A DNA stretch of 45,580 bases, from assembly GCF_001435955.1 (NCBI RefSeq), contig NZ_AYYT01000016.1, positions 1-45,580 on the forward strand. The letters are read 5' to 3'. This DNA comes from Ligilactobacillus salivarius DSM 20555 = ATCC 11741. Lineage in GTDB: Bacteria > Bacillota > Bacilli > Lactobacillales > Lactobacillaceae. Positions 9,141 to 19,258 of the stretch are shown in pieces (the stretch's first letter is position 1; every line of letters begins with the position of its first letter). A model generated the notes under the pieces. It saw only the letters and a list, made by a program, of their open reading frames with translations, was not told the DNA's origin and did no database searches. Made by a program: the position numbers and the translations under genes.

Positions 9141-9929
9141 CTAGATCCACTTGTAGCCCCATTTTTTAAAGTAATGTCTCATTGATTCTATATGATACTT
9201 AAAAAGTTTCTTATTTTTATGTGAACCTCTTTGCCATTTATGGACTACAGTTGCACCTGGAAAATACATTAATTTAGATACTTGATTTACCCTCTTGCAA
9301 AGATCAGCATCTTCCATATACATAAAGTATCTTTCATCAAAACCGTTAATTCTTTTAAATAATTCCGTTTTGATTACGAGAAAGCTTCCTTGCCCAAAGG
9401 GAACTTGAAATGGTTTTGAATAGTCTTCATACTGCATCGTATGCCATTCTTGTCGTTTTTTGAAGTTATTTTTAAAAAACATTCTAACAAACATATCAAA
9501 TATAGTTAATTCTTGCCTATATACAGCAACTCTATTGCCTGTTTCATCTACTATATTAGGAATAACCATTCCAACAGAGGAATTATTGTCTAAATACTCT
9601 ATTATAGGTGAAAAAGCATCTTCGTTAAAAATAACATCAGGATTCATAATGCAGTGATATTTAGAAGTAAGTATTGGTAATATATAATTATTTCCTTTAC
9701 CAAAACCTAAATTTTCCTTAGCATCTATATATATTACATCATTGTATCTACTTAATATATTGTCTATTTTTTCTTTTTCATTTTTAGTCGCATTCTCACT
9801 ACCATTGTCGATAATATATATCTGCTTTCTAATTTTATTAGATGTATACTTTTCAAGTGATGAAATAGCCACTCTAATATCATCGAAATTATGATAGGCA
9901 ATTATACATACACTTAAGTCTATAGACAT
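9141..9929 (-). CDS. GT2 glycosyltransferase, WbbL rhamnosyltransferase-like
   Basis: 262 residues. The order of motifs is that of WbbL-like rhamnosyltransferases: SVCIIAYHN, IIDNGS, ENLGFGKGNN, a C-IMNPDV segment, GQGSFLVIKTELF, and GFDERYFMYMEDADLC. These enzymes often place L-rhamnose on a lipid-linked amino sugar early in repeat-unit assembly. AGGGGGAG lies just before the ATG. About 870 bases of decayed, gene-free DNA lie upstream, so this gene and those after it may need a local promoter in 9960-10030, where the minus strand has AT-rich -10-like sequence. Confidence 0.85.
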   Translation of the reverse strand: MSIDLSVCIIAYHNFDDIRVAISSLEKYTSNKIRKQIYIIDNGSENATKNEKEKIDNILSRYNDVIYIDAKENLGFGKGNNYILPILTSKYHCIMNPDVIFNEDAFSPIIEYLDNNSSVGMVIPNIVDETGNRVAVYRQELTIFDMFVRMFFKNNFKKRQEWHTMQYEDYSKPFQVPFGQGSFLVIKTELFKRINGFDERYFMYMEDADLCKRVNQVSKLMYFPGATVVHKWQRGSHKNKKLFKYHIESMRHYFKKWGYKWI

Positions 9930-10142
9930 ATACTCCCCCTATAATTTCTTATCTAATCTAAATTTAAAAAAACTTCTATGTTATCATAATTTACAACTAA
10001 AATAACTAGAAACATGTTTTATTCTATCTTATATTTTTTTCTTATTCAATATATAGCAAGTGTTATTCTTGTAACTATAATAATATTTCTGTTTCATATA
10101 AATTTAATCTATGCTTCTTATTTTCTTGATTTTTCTGATATT

Positions 10143-10270
10143 CCAATCTAGACACAGGACCAATTTTATAATTTAACGCTTACTTGCATAAACTTTTATA
10201 TTTCTTCTATATTTTAATATACCAATAATCAAAATAAGCCTATTATTACTTTATAGCAGCAGTAATAGAT
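10143..10270. repeat. direct repeat copy A
   Basis: Starts CCAATCTAGACACAGGACCA and continues with AACGCTTACTTGCATAAA and AATAAGCCTATTATTACTTTAT. The same series occurs in the same orientation at 12024-12161, with substitutions and an indel of about 10 bases. On the minus strand both copies end an open frame with RRNIK, V or I, then YASKR and a stop. This suggests each is the decayed 3' end of the same ancestral gene plus its downstream flank. Confidence 0.75.
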
Positions 10271-10347
10271 TTAAAAATAAAAGAGAGAATAAACATCTTT
10301 CTAACCAAAGAAAGAATACCATATCTCATAAATTACAGTATTAAATT

Positions 10348-10446
10348 TTAATCATCATATCTATGTTCCCATTCTGGACTGGAACCTGTTTTACCAATGG
10401 ATTTTACCTTATATTCTCCATCTTCTTTTTCAATTTGAGTACCGAA
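10348..10446 (-). pseudogene. unidentified C-terminal gene remnant
   Basis: A minus-strand frame of about 33 codons running into a TAA at 10348-10350. Its composition looks like real protein (EDGEYKVKSIGKTG, then SSPEWEHRYDD), but a stop lies immediately upstream and no start is present. The family is not recognised. It is probably the last fragment of a gene lost from this part of the cluster. Confidence 0.4.
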
Positions 10447-10799
10447 TTATTGCACTTTACACTAGAAAGAATACTACAAATACATTGAAATTTACTGGAT
10501 TGCTTATACTAGATGAAATTATCCCAGTATTTTTCACTAATCTCACATTTAAAATGTATGTTTCCATGAAGTAACCAACCAATTCCAATAATTCATAAAT
10601 ACTTCTTTCATTTTACTATCTAAAGTCTATTTGTATCTGTTAATATTAACCGTTATTAATATTTTTCCTTACTAATTGATATCCACCAAATATACAAAAT
10701 TTTGCGTCTTCTTTTATGATGAACCATAATTTTGAAACTTATCCATGATAAATCTTCCTAACACAAATATGTCTGTACTATGCTGTTATAAAATTTAAT

Positions 10800-11903
10800 T
10801 TATTTCAGAACATTCAATTTAGCTTTTAGTTTCAATACTCTTTTCACTGAATTGTCAATTTACTTTTGTGATATATCTCCACGTTTTATTGCATCTTTGA
10901 TAGCTGGTATTCCATCTACATAACCATTGCTTAGTAACATATCATTTCCTGCTTCAATCGCCATCACATCTATATTCGTGTTTTGTTTCTGCGCAAAGCT
11001 AGTCAATGCTCCCATTCCCATATCATCCGTAATAATAACACCTTTAAATTTCAATTCTTTTCTTAAAATTTCATGTACTGGTTTTGATACAGAAACTGGT
11101 CTACTTGCATCCAAACTATTAACAACGACATGGCCTACTAGTACTGAATCGGCTTTAGCTCTTATTCCAGCTTTAAATGGCAAAAAATCATTTTTCTTAA
11201 CTTCTGCTGCACTACGTTCATCACTTGCAAAGCCTGTATGAGTATCTCCAGATGAGCCATATCCTGGAAAATGTTTCAATGTTGCAGCCACTTGCTGCTT
11301 TTGAATTGCTGGTACAACTTTTGATACATATTGTGCTGTCAATTTATAATTCTGTCCCAGTGTCCTGTTATATATAAAGCTATTTGGATCATCCGAAACA
11401 TCAGCAACTGGTGCAAAGTTCCAATTAATACCTAAACTTCGTAAAACTTTAGCCACACTACTATATTCTTTTACCACTCCAGTTATTCCGGATTATTTAT
11501 ATATCTCTTGTGGTGAAGGAAAACTTCTTCCGTTTGTTAATTGTGGACTTATACTCAATCTAGATACAGTCCCACCTTCTTGATCAGTAGCGATAAATAA
11601 TCCGTACTTACTAGCGTCTTGAAATTTTATATCTTTCTGTTTCATTAAATCTACATTCTGATTACTAAAATCTTCTCCAAATAGAACAATTCCCCCTAAA
11701 TTATATTTTTTTATATCATTTGTCATCTTATTAGTATCGCCAGAACTAGGACTCATATACAATTGCCCTATCTTTTCATCTAATGTCATTCCATTTACAA
11801 TTTTCTGAATTTTTTTATCAGAAATATTCTTAGCGAATGCCTTGTCTTGAAAAACTATTATACATGACAAGAATATCATAGCTACTAATAAAAATTTTTT
11901 CAC
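10800..11903 (-). pseudogene. secreted GH3 beta-N-acetylhexosaminidase, two in-frame stops
   Basis: One continuous frame of 368 codons from a GTG start (AAGGAG ribosome binding site) to TAA at 10800-10802, broken only by TAA at 11493-11495 and TAA at 10860-10862. It encodes an N-terminal signal peptide (residues 1-24, cleavage after AFA), then the GH3/NagZ-like domain. That domain has ATDQEGG, NWNFAPVADV, KHFPGYGSSGDTH (general acid/base loop) and the nucleophile region TDDMGMGA. The tail after the second stop (IDNSVKRVLKLKAKLNVLK) is a normal GH3 ending. Both stops could come from CAA to TAA changes. The family releases terminal N-acetylhexosamine from glycans or peptidoglycan. It is either a recent pseudogene or the stops are sequencing artefacts. 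The middle segment could restart at a GTG at 11477 but would lack the secretion signal. Confidence 0.85.
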
Positions 11904-12023
11904 GTAAATTCTCCTTTTACATCGACAACTAAAAATAATAGTAACACAAGATTATATATACTAAACAAAATATGTATCTTAAATAATATCTTTATAAAAA
12001 AATGCCAATGTTATCCTATTTTG

Positions 12024-12161
12024 CCAATCTAGACACAGGACCAATTTTCTAATTTCTGCAAATTTAACGCTTACTTGCATAAATTTTTATATTTCTTCGG
12101 TGTCTAAATACGCAAATAACTGAAATAAGCCTATCATTACTTTATGGTTGTAATAATAGAC
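12024..12161. repeat. direct repeat copy B
   Basis: Second copy of the repeat at 10143-10270, lying between the GH3 pseudogene and rmlD. It shares the CTAGACACAGGACCAATTTT block, the TTTAACGCTTACTTGCATAAA block and the AAATAAGCCTAT-ATTACTTTAT block. Copies A and B bracket the GH3 pseudogene about 1.9 kb apart in the same orientation. Confidence 0.75.
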
Positions 12162-12188
12162 TCAAAAAAAATTATTTACTTGTTAATT

Positions 12189-13025
12189 TTACTTAACTTC
12201 ACTTAAAAATTCATCCAACGCTTCTTTCCAATCCGAAAATACAAAGCCAGTTTCTTTAGCTAACTTCATTACACTATAATGTGGTCTAAATGCAGCTGTT
12301 GGATATTGATCTGAAGTTACAGGTTGAACATCCACATCTGTATCTTTCAATATCTCTTTAGCAAATTCATACCATGAGCATTGACCATCATTACAGCAAT
12401 GATATACACCATATTCAACCTTATTATCTACTAAGTATGTCAAAAATTCTGCTAATGTTCTAGTCCATGTAGGACGTCCTACCTGATCATCAACAACTGT
12501 CAACTTATCATGATTCTTTGCTAGATTTAACATAGTGTACACGAAGTTATGTCCCCATTGTCCATATACCCAAGCCGTTCTAATTATGTAGTACTTATCG
12601 CAATATTTTTGTACTGCTTCTTCACCAGCAAGCTTTGCTTTACCATATTCATTGCGTGGACCTTTAGGGTCATCTGGTAAATACTCACCACTTGTACGAT
12701 TACCATCAAAGACATAATCAGTACTTACATAAAGCAATGTTGCCCCAACTTTTTGACATGCCTTAGCAATATTTTCTGTTCCATCAACGTTAACTTTCCA
12801 GTTAAGTTCTTTACCTTCTCCTTCAGCCTTATCCACCGCTGTATAGGCTGCACAATGATAAACTACTTCTGGTTTATTCTTTTCAAAGTAAGCATCTACT
12901 GCCTCTTTGTCTGTTATATCTAATCCTTGTGAATCTTCTGCTAGATATTCTTGCCCACGTCCATCTAACAGATGTTGCATTTCTTGACCTAATTGTCCAT
13001 TTGCACCAGTAATTAAAATTTTCAT
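12189..13025 (-). CDS. rmlD: dTDP-4-dehydrorhamnose reductase
   Basis: 278 residues, the usual RmlD length. It has an N-terminal GANGQLGQEM Rossmann motif, STDYVFDG, the Y-x3-K pair in YGKAK, and WVYGQWGHNFV, with the C-terminal FRPHYSVMKLAKETG substrate region. It catalyses the last step of dTDP-L-rhamnose synthesis. It follows rmlA-C-B in the normal order, but a strong terminator hairpin lies in the 55-base gap after rmlB, so its expression may be attenuated. This is the copy expected to work with rmlABC. Confidence 0.93.
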   Translation of the reverse strand: MKILITGANGQLGQEMQHLLDGRGQEYLAEDSQGLDITDKEAVDAYFEKNKPEVVYHCAAYTAVDKAEGEGKELNWKVNVDGTENIAKACQKVGATLLYVSTDYVFDGNRTSGEYLPDDPKGPRNEYGKAKLAGEEAVQKYCDKYYIIRTAWVYGQWGHNFVYTMLNLAKNHDKLTVVDDQVGRPTWTRTLAEFLTYLVDNKVEYGVYHCCNDGQCSWYEFAKEILKDTDVDVQPVTSDQYPTAAFRPHYSVMKLAKETGFVFSDWKEALDEFLSEVK

Positions 13026-13050
13026 TTAATATCTTCCTTCCAATGATAAA

Positions 13051-13074
13051 GTAAAACCCCAGGAAAACCTGGGG
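13051..13074 (-). terminator. intrinsic terminator or attenuator between rmlB and rmlD
   Basis: A perfect 7-bp stem CCCCAGG / CCTGGGG with a four-base loop, followed on the minus strand by TTTTACTTT. It sits inside an apparent operon, after rmlB and before the rmlD ribosome binding site (GGAAGGAAG). It should cut read-through into the distal half of the cluster unless antitermination occurs. Confidence 0.8.
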
Positions 13075-13080
13075 AAATTT

Positions 13081-14705
<1,625 letters not shown>

Positions 14706-14707
14706 TA

Positions 14708-15577
14708 TTATTGCTCCTTAGCTAATCTTAATAGATATTGACCATAATCATTTTTCTTCATTGGTTGTGCTAGTTCAACTAATTTTTCTTTACTTATGTA
14801 ACCCATACGGTAAGCAATTTCTTCTAAACAAGCTACTTTCAAATTTTGACGTTTTTGAATTGTAGCAATAAAACTAGCAGCTTCCATCATAGAATCGTGA
14901 GTACCTGTATCTAACCAAGCATATCCACGTCCCATTAACTTAACATCTAGTTTACCTTCATCTAGATATAATTTATTAATATCTGTAATCTCTAGCTCAC
15001 CACGATCAGAAGGCTTTAAATTCTTGGCTTTTTCTACGACTGTATTGTCATAGAAGTATAAACCAGTAACTGCATAATTGCTCTTAGGATTTTCAGGCTT
15101 TTCTTCAATTGATAAAGCCCTCATATTACTATCAAAATCTACAACACCAAATCGTTCTGGGTCATTTACATGGTAGCCAAAGACTGTTGCCCCATCTGTC
15201 TTTTGAGCAGCTTCTTGCACAAGCTTAGATAAGCCAGATCCATAGTAAATGTTATCCCCTAAAATTAAACAAACTGAATCGTTGCCGATAAAATCAGCTC
15301 CTAAAATAAAGGCTTCTGCCAATCCATTAGGTTTTTCTTGAACCTTATAAGTTAATGATATTCCTATTTCAGAACCATCACCTAATAATTGTTCAAATAA
15401 TGGCGTATATTCTGGAGTAGAGATAATTAAAATATCTTTTATGCCTGCTAACATCAAAGTTGATAATGGATAATAAATCATCGGTTTATCATAAATTGGT
15501 ATTAATTGCTTAGAAATACCTTTAGTTATAGGATAAAGACGTGTACCGCTACCACCAGCTAAAATTATACCTTTCAT
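14708..15577 (-). CDS. rmlA: glucose-1-phosphate thymidylyltransferase
   Basis: 289 residues of the nucleotidyltransferase family. It has the N-terminal [11 protein letters not shown] dTTP-binding loop, [16 protein letters not shown] and the [20 protein letters not shown] region. It makes dTDP-glucose from dTTP and glucose-1-phosphate and commits carbon to the rhamnose pathway. An AGGTAG ribosome binding site precedes the ATG. The AT-rich 80 bases upstream (15578-15656) may hold a promoter for the rml genes, with several TATTAT/TATAGT-like blocks on the minus strand but no clear -35. Confidence 0.96.
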   Translation of the reverse strand: MKGIILAGGSGTRLYPITKGISKQLIPIYDKPMIYYPLSTLMLAGIKDILIISTPEYTPLFEQLLGDGSEIGISLTYKVQEKPNGLAEAFILGADFIGNDSVCLILGDNIYYGSGLSKLVQEAAQKTDGATVFGYHVNDPERFGVVDFDSNMRALSIEEKPENPKSNYAVTGLYFYDNTVVEKAKNLKPSDRGELEITDINKLYLDEGKLDVKLMGRGYAWLDTGTHDSMMEAASFIATIQKRQNLKVACLEEIAYRMGYISKEKLVELAQPMKKNDYGQYLLRLAKEQ

Positions 15578-15656
15578 ATAACTACCTACCCTAACTAATT
15601 AATAATATAATACACTTTTATAATACTATACCGTTACTCTATAATCTAGGTACTAA

Positions 15657-16583
15657 TTATCTAGAGACATACTTTATATATATATCCCCTAATAACTGTC
15701 TAGATTGAAGGTAACAATCCTTATACATTGACATAGGTACTATTAGTAATGGATTACCTGTTTTATAAAATTTATTCCTTATGTTTAGATATTTTCTATT
15801 TCTTTTTATAATTTTTAATTTCTTATCCTTTTCAGTTATTGTATCATCGTCCTTTACATAATCAATTAGATCTTTACAATAATCCAATGCCATATTAATC
15901 CACTTGATACGTGCTTCTGAGTTTCTATTTTTCCTAACTTCAACTGAAAAAGTACTATCATCATGTCTACGATAATCTATCATATCTTTGTTATAATTAT
16001 ATAGTCCATCTGCAAATAGACCTAATTTCCAAAAATAGTCATCGTGTGCGTATTCTAAATTATAATAATTCTTACTTTTTTCTACTATTTCTTTTCTAAT
16101 ACAAAATACACACCCTGGTGCATCAACTTTGAATATATGTTTTCCCCATGAAACTTTTTCTAATTTTTCGTTTTGATCACTACTTTGTTCTCGCTTACTG
16201 TTATCATATAAATTAGTTACATTTGTTGTTAAAACTTTTATTTGAGGATTATTAATCATAATATCTTCCATGACTTTTAATTTATCCTTATGCCATATAT
16301 CATCCTGATCACAAGGAAATACTAAATCTCCGGTAGAACTCCATATCCCCTCTACAAAGTTTCTTCTCCAACCCTTATTTTCTTCGTTAACTATTACTTT
16401 CCAAGTATTATTCAAGTTGTTCTTAATAATATATTTTTCTATGAATTCAGGAGTTCCATCATTTGATCCATCATCAAATATTAAAACTTCATCTGCTTTT
16501 CTTTCCTGATTAACAATTGATTCAAGTTGTTCTTCTATATATCTTATTCCATTATATGTCGTCATTACTATTGATAGTTTCAT
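15657..16583 (-). CDS. GT2 glycosyltransferase
   Basis: 308 residues. It is a GT-A enzyme with LSIVMTTYNG at the N-terminus, LIFDDGSNDGT, the PCDQDDIW metal site near residue 95, and an AHDDYFWKLG acceptor-side segment. It belongs to the rhamnosyltransferase-like GT2 subgroup. The ATG lies 32 bases inside the 3' end of the upstream PTPS-related membrane gene, so the two are translationally coupled and may act on the same intermediate. Confidence 0.85.
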   Translation of the reverse strand: MKLSIVMTTYNGIRYIEEQLESIVNQERKADEVLIFDDGSNDGTPEFIEKYIIKNNLNNTWKVIVNEENKGWRRNFVEGIWSSTGDLVFPCDQDDIWHKDKLKVMEDIMINNPQIKVLTTNVTNLYDNSKREQSSDQNEKLEKVSWGKHIFKVDAPGCVFCIRKEIVEKSKNYYNLEYAHDDYFWKLGLFADGLYNYNKDMIDYRRHDDSTFSVEVRKNRNSEARIKWINMALDYCKDLIDYVKDDDTITEKDKKLKIIKRNRKYLNIRNKFYKTGNPLLIVPMSMYKDCYLQSRQLLGDIYIKYVSR

Positions 16584-18201
16584 TCTTATACTCCTTCCCT
16601 GAATTTACAAATTCGGTTGCAACTATTCCAAGGACTATTAATAATAGCGTTAAGACACTTATTCCAAATGTGAGGTAATTCCACCATGTTGCCTTAGAAC
16701 TAATTTGAATCATATCTCCGCGTTTAACTTTTAATTTTAAAATACTACCTACTTTTATCTTTGTATTTTTTCCATTCACTTTTACTTCGTAAGGAATACC
16801 TTTATACAGTAGGAAAGGTACTTGGTTAGCTTTTTTATCCATTCTCAAAGTTATGCTGTCATAACTTACTTTAACTATATTTGATTTTGGAATACCTCGA
16901 TTTAGTACAGGTTGTTTATTTTTATTAATCAAAATATAATCGTCCCAACCACTATATGGAGTAGAGATTTTCTTAATATAATTACTATTGTTTATTAAGT
17001 TGTCATTCACAGCATTGTGGTACGTTCTAACAGATCCTATAGCTAATACTGACATCATCATAAATAAAAAAAACAAGCTTGATTTCACATTTATTTTGTC
17101 AAAATTTACTTTCAAAAATAAAACACAACCAATTGTCAATAAAAGCATTACTATTGACAATAACCTTCCTGTAAATTGAATAACACCTACTGGCGATTGT
17201 GATAATTTAGTTGGTAATGGAATTACATTCAAAGTTAATATGTATACAATTCCTGCCCCTAAGATATATCCTTTCCATTTTCCATTATTTTTAGATGTCA
17301 CAGCTATTACTAGCAAGATGCTTAGTAATATAAAACACATAATTCCTATATTAAAAATTGTACTTTTCTCAGTTATATCATTCTGCAACATTGCTTGTAG
17401 TGTTTCCCACATATCAATAGCACCTATTCCACGCCAAGTTGTTGCTATTCTATTTTTCAATGCTATATTGCCAATATTGATAATTGTAAACGCAACAAGA
17501 GGAATTGATAAAAATCCTGCACTAACTATATGATATATTTCTTTTAAACTTATTTTTCTAGAAATAATACGATATAATTCAGCAACAACAATCAGTAATA
17601 ATGCTAAGATTGATGATATCATATGCGAATTAATAACCATTCCCATTCCTAATGCTAGATATAATATTCCTAATTTTTCATTATTCCAAATTAAATAGCA
17701 TCCCAACATTACTAATGGTAAAAAAGTATAGGCTAAAGCTTCGCCTAGTGCATTCCTTGAATACATCAAAGTTAAATGATAGGCGTTAAGTTGATAAAGA
17801 ACTATACCTATCAATCTTATGTAATAATTTTTACTTAACTTTCTGACTAGTAAGTATGTATTCAAAATTGTTAATATATTCAATAGATAAAAACCTATAA
17901 ACAATGCGTGCATAGGACTATTCAGTAGTACCCTAGGGATAATAAACATTAATCCAGATAACCATGGATACATTCCATTGAATACTTCCCCCACGTTACC
18001 ATAACCCATAAAGTTCACAATTGGTGGTAATTCCTTATTTTTTATGGCATCTGCAATAGATTCAAATCTTATTAGATGTATTTGACCGTCCCATGTTAAT
18101 CTAAATGTATGCCCTATAAAAGCTGGGTATGTTGATATCAAAGCTAATAATAAAAAGAACATTAGTAAAATCAGTTTCTGTATTAAATTTTTTCTTTTCA
18201 T
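16552..18201 (-). CDS. PTPS-related polytopic membrane protein, copy 1
   Basis: 549 residues with about 12 hydrophobic segments and a C-terminal outside domain ending in a last membrane helix near residues 510-535. The N-terminal segment (PAFIGHxFxLTxDGQIHLIRF, and YSRNALGEALAYTFLPL further on) fits the '6-pyruvoyl-tetrahydropterin synthase related' membrane family, which resembles GT-C and YfhO-type glycosyltransferases that use polyprenyl-linked sugars. The catalytic function is inferred, not shown. A near-duplicate lies at 19258-20871. The two agree almost residue for residue in the first 190 positions and in the KANQVPF-LYKGIPYEV region, but differ in the outside loop around residues 400-450. 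Confidence 0.7.
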   Translation of the reverse strand: MKRKNLIQKLILLMFFLLLALISTYPAFIGHTFRLTWDGQIHLIRFESIADAIKNKELPPIVNFMGYGNVGEVFNGMYPWLSGLMFIIPRVLLNSPMHALFIGFYLLNILTILNTYLLVRKLSKNYYIRLIGIVLYQLNAYHLTLMYSRNALGEALAYTFLPLVMLGCYLIWNNEKLGILYLALGMGMVINSHMISSILALLLIVVAELYRIISRKISLKEIYHIVSAGFLSIPLVAFTIINIGNIALKNRIATTWRGIGAIDMWETLQAMLQNDITEKSTIFNIGIMCFILLSILLVIAVTSKNNGKWKGYILGAGIVYILTLNVIPLPTKLSQSPVGVIQFTGRLLSIVMLLLTIGCVLFLKVNFDKINVKSSLFFLFMMMSVLAIGSVRTYHNAVNDNLINNSNYIKKISTPYSGWDDYILINKNKQPVLNRGIPKSNIVKVSYDSITLRMDKKANQVPFLLYKGIPYEVKVNGKNTKIKVGSILKLKVKRGDMIQISSKATWWNYLTFGISVLTLLLIVLGIVATEFVNSGKEYKNETINSNDDI

Positions 18202-18211
18202 TCTTTCTCTC

Positions 18212-19258
18212 CTAATTATCTAAAAAATATTCCAATGATGAATCTAATCTTTTAAAATACTCTTCAGGATAATACTCACTAATACTATTTTTTACATCTA
18301 TTGGGTTTAAATTATTATTAGCTACTTTCTCAATTGCTTTAGTTAATTCTCTTATATTTCCTAGTGGATAGCTATATCCATTTATATTTTCTTTTACAAT
18401 ATCATCATAGCTCTTAAATTTACTTGTTATCACAGGTATACCTCTAGCCACAGTTTCTAACATTACCATAGAAAGTCCCTCATACTTTGAAGTCATTATT
18501 AAAGCTGATGGCCTTTCCTTTATCTTATCCCATAAATCTGGAGTCCAACCATGCCAAGTGATTTTTTTTGAAACTCCCATCTTTCCAGCATAAATTTGAC
18601 AAAACTCAAGTTCTTCACCCGTACCATAAATATCTAGATGAACATTATCTATCTCTTTAATTCCCATTAACATTTCACGTAAATTCTTTTGTCCGTCTAA
18701 CATGACTCTACCCGCATAAAATAGATTAATTTTTTTACTATTATTCGTTTCCGGTAACACATCATATTCTTCTATTGGATTGAAGATTAATTTAATCTTC
18801 TCTCTAGGTATTTTTAAATCTTCTAGTTGTTTTTCAATTGTTCTACTAATGGCTAGATGCCCGTCTGCATAAGGCAAAGTATGTTCAGTATCAAACATAT
18901 CCTGATCAGTTAATGAATAATGGAACCATGATATAACTTGATATTTTTTATTCAAGAATTTTTTGATTTTACTACCTAGTAAAACCATTTTGGGACTCAG
19001 TGATATATAGTCTGTATTTTTTTCAAATAAAAATAATCTTAAAATAAAAAGTAACTTAGAAATATTTCCCTTCCCTTTAAACATATTTATTTTTACTCTC
19101 GTATCTATCTTCTCTAGCCATTCTTTTTCTTCAGGAATATTACTTAGTGTGAGTGTAATTTCATATTTATTAACTAAATGATTTAATACTTTTATTAATA
19201 CGGTTTCTGTGCCACCTGTACCGGATAATTCACTACATAAAAAGTTTAATTTTTTCAC
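18212..19258 (-). CDS. GT4 family glycosyltransferase
   Basis: 348 residues starting at a GTG that overlaps the TAG of the upstream PTPS-related gene by one base, with a G-rich ribosome binding site. The N-terminus has LCSELSGTGGTETVL, typical of GT4 enzymes. The C-terminal half has FYAGRVMLDGQKN, HGWTPDLWD, and the E-x7-E motif in EGLSMVMLE followed by RGIPVITSK. It is a retaining GT-B transferase. Coupling to the membrane gene suggests they form a functional pair. Confidence 0.88.
   Translation of the reverse strand: MKKLNFLCSELSGTGGTETVLIKVLNHLVNKYEITLTLSNIPEEKEWLEKIDTRVKINMFKGKGNISKLLFILRLFLFEKNTDYISLSPKMVLLGSKIKKFLNKKYQVISWFHYSLTDQDMFDTEHTLPYADGHLAISRTIEKQLEDLKIPREKIKLIFNPIEEYDVLPETNNSKKINLFYAGRVMLDGQKNLREMLMGIKEIDNVHLDIYGTGEELEFCQIYAGKMGVSKKITWHGWTPDLWDKIKERPSALIMTSKYEGLSMVMLETVARGIPVITSKFKSYDDIVKENINGYSYPLGNIRELTKAIEKVANNNLNPIDVKNSISEYYPEEYFKRLDSSLEYFLDN

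Larger units (their letters stand above)
9930..10799. other. gene-free decayed stretch
   Basis: About 870 bases without an intact gene between the GT2 gene and the broken GH3 gene. It holds direct-repeat copy A (10143-10270) and a 33-codon coding remnant on the minus strand (10348-10446). It also holds further minus-strand fragments interrupted by stops between about 10450 and 10790, including AGGAAG with a short ATG frame near 10745. It reads as a gene graveyard rather than a regulatory region. Confidence 0.6.

Noticed and set aside
9930-10860. CRISPR or phage remnant in the gene-poor stretch
   Set aside because: No regularly spaced short repeats and no phage-like frames; the contents fit decayed cluster genes.
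10927-11241. 104-codon plus-strand frame
   Set aside because: Antisense to the GH3 pseudogene; no ribosome binding site, and the GH3 frame explains the sequence.
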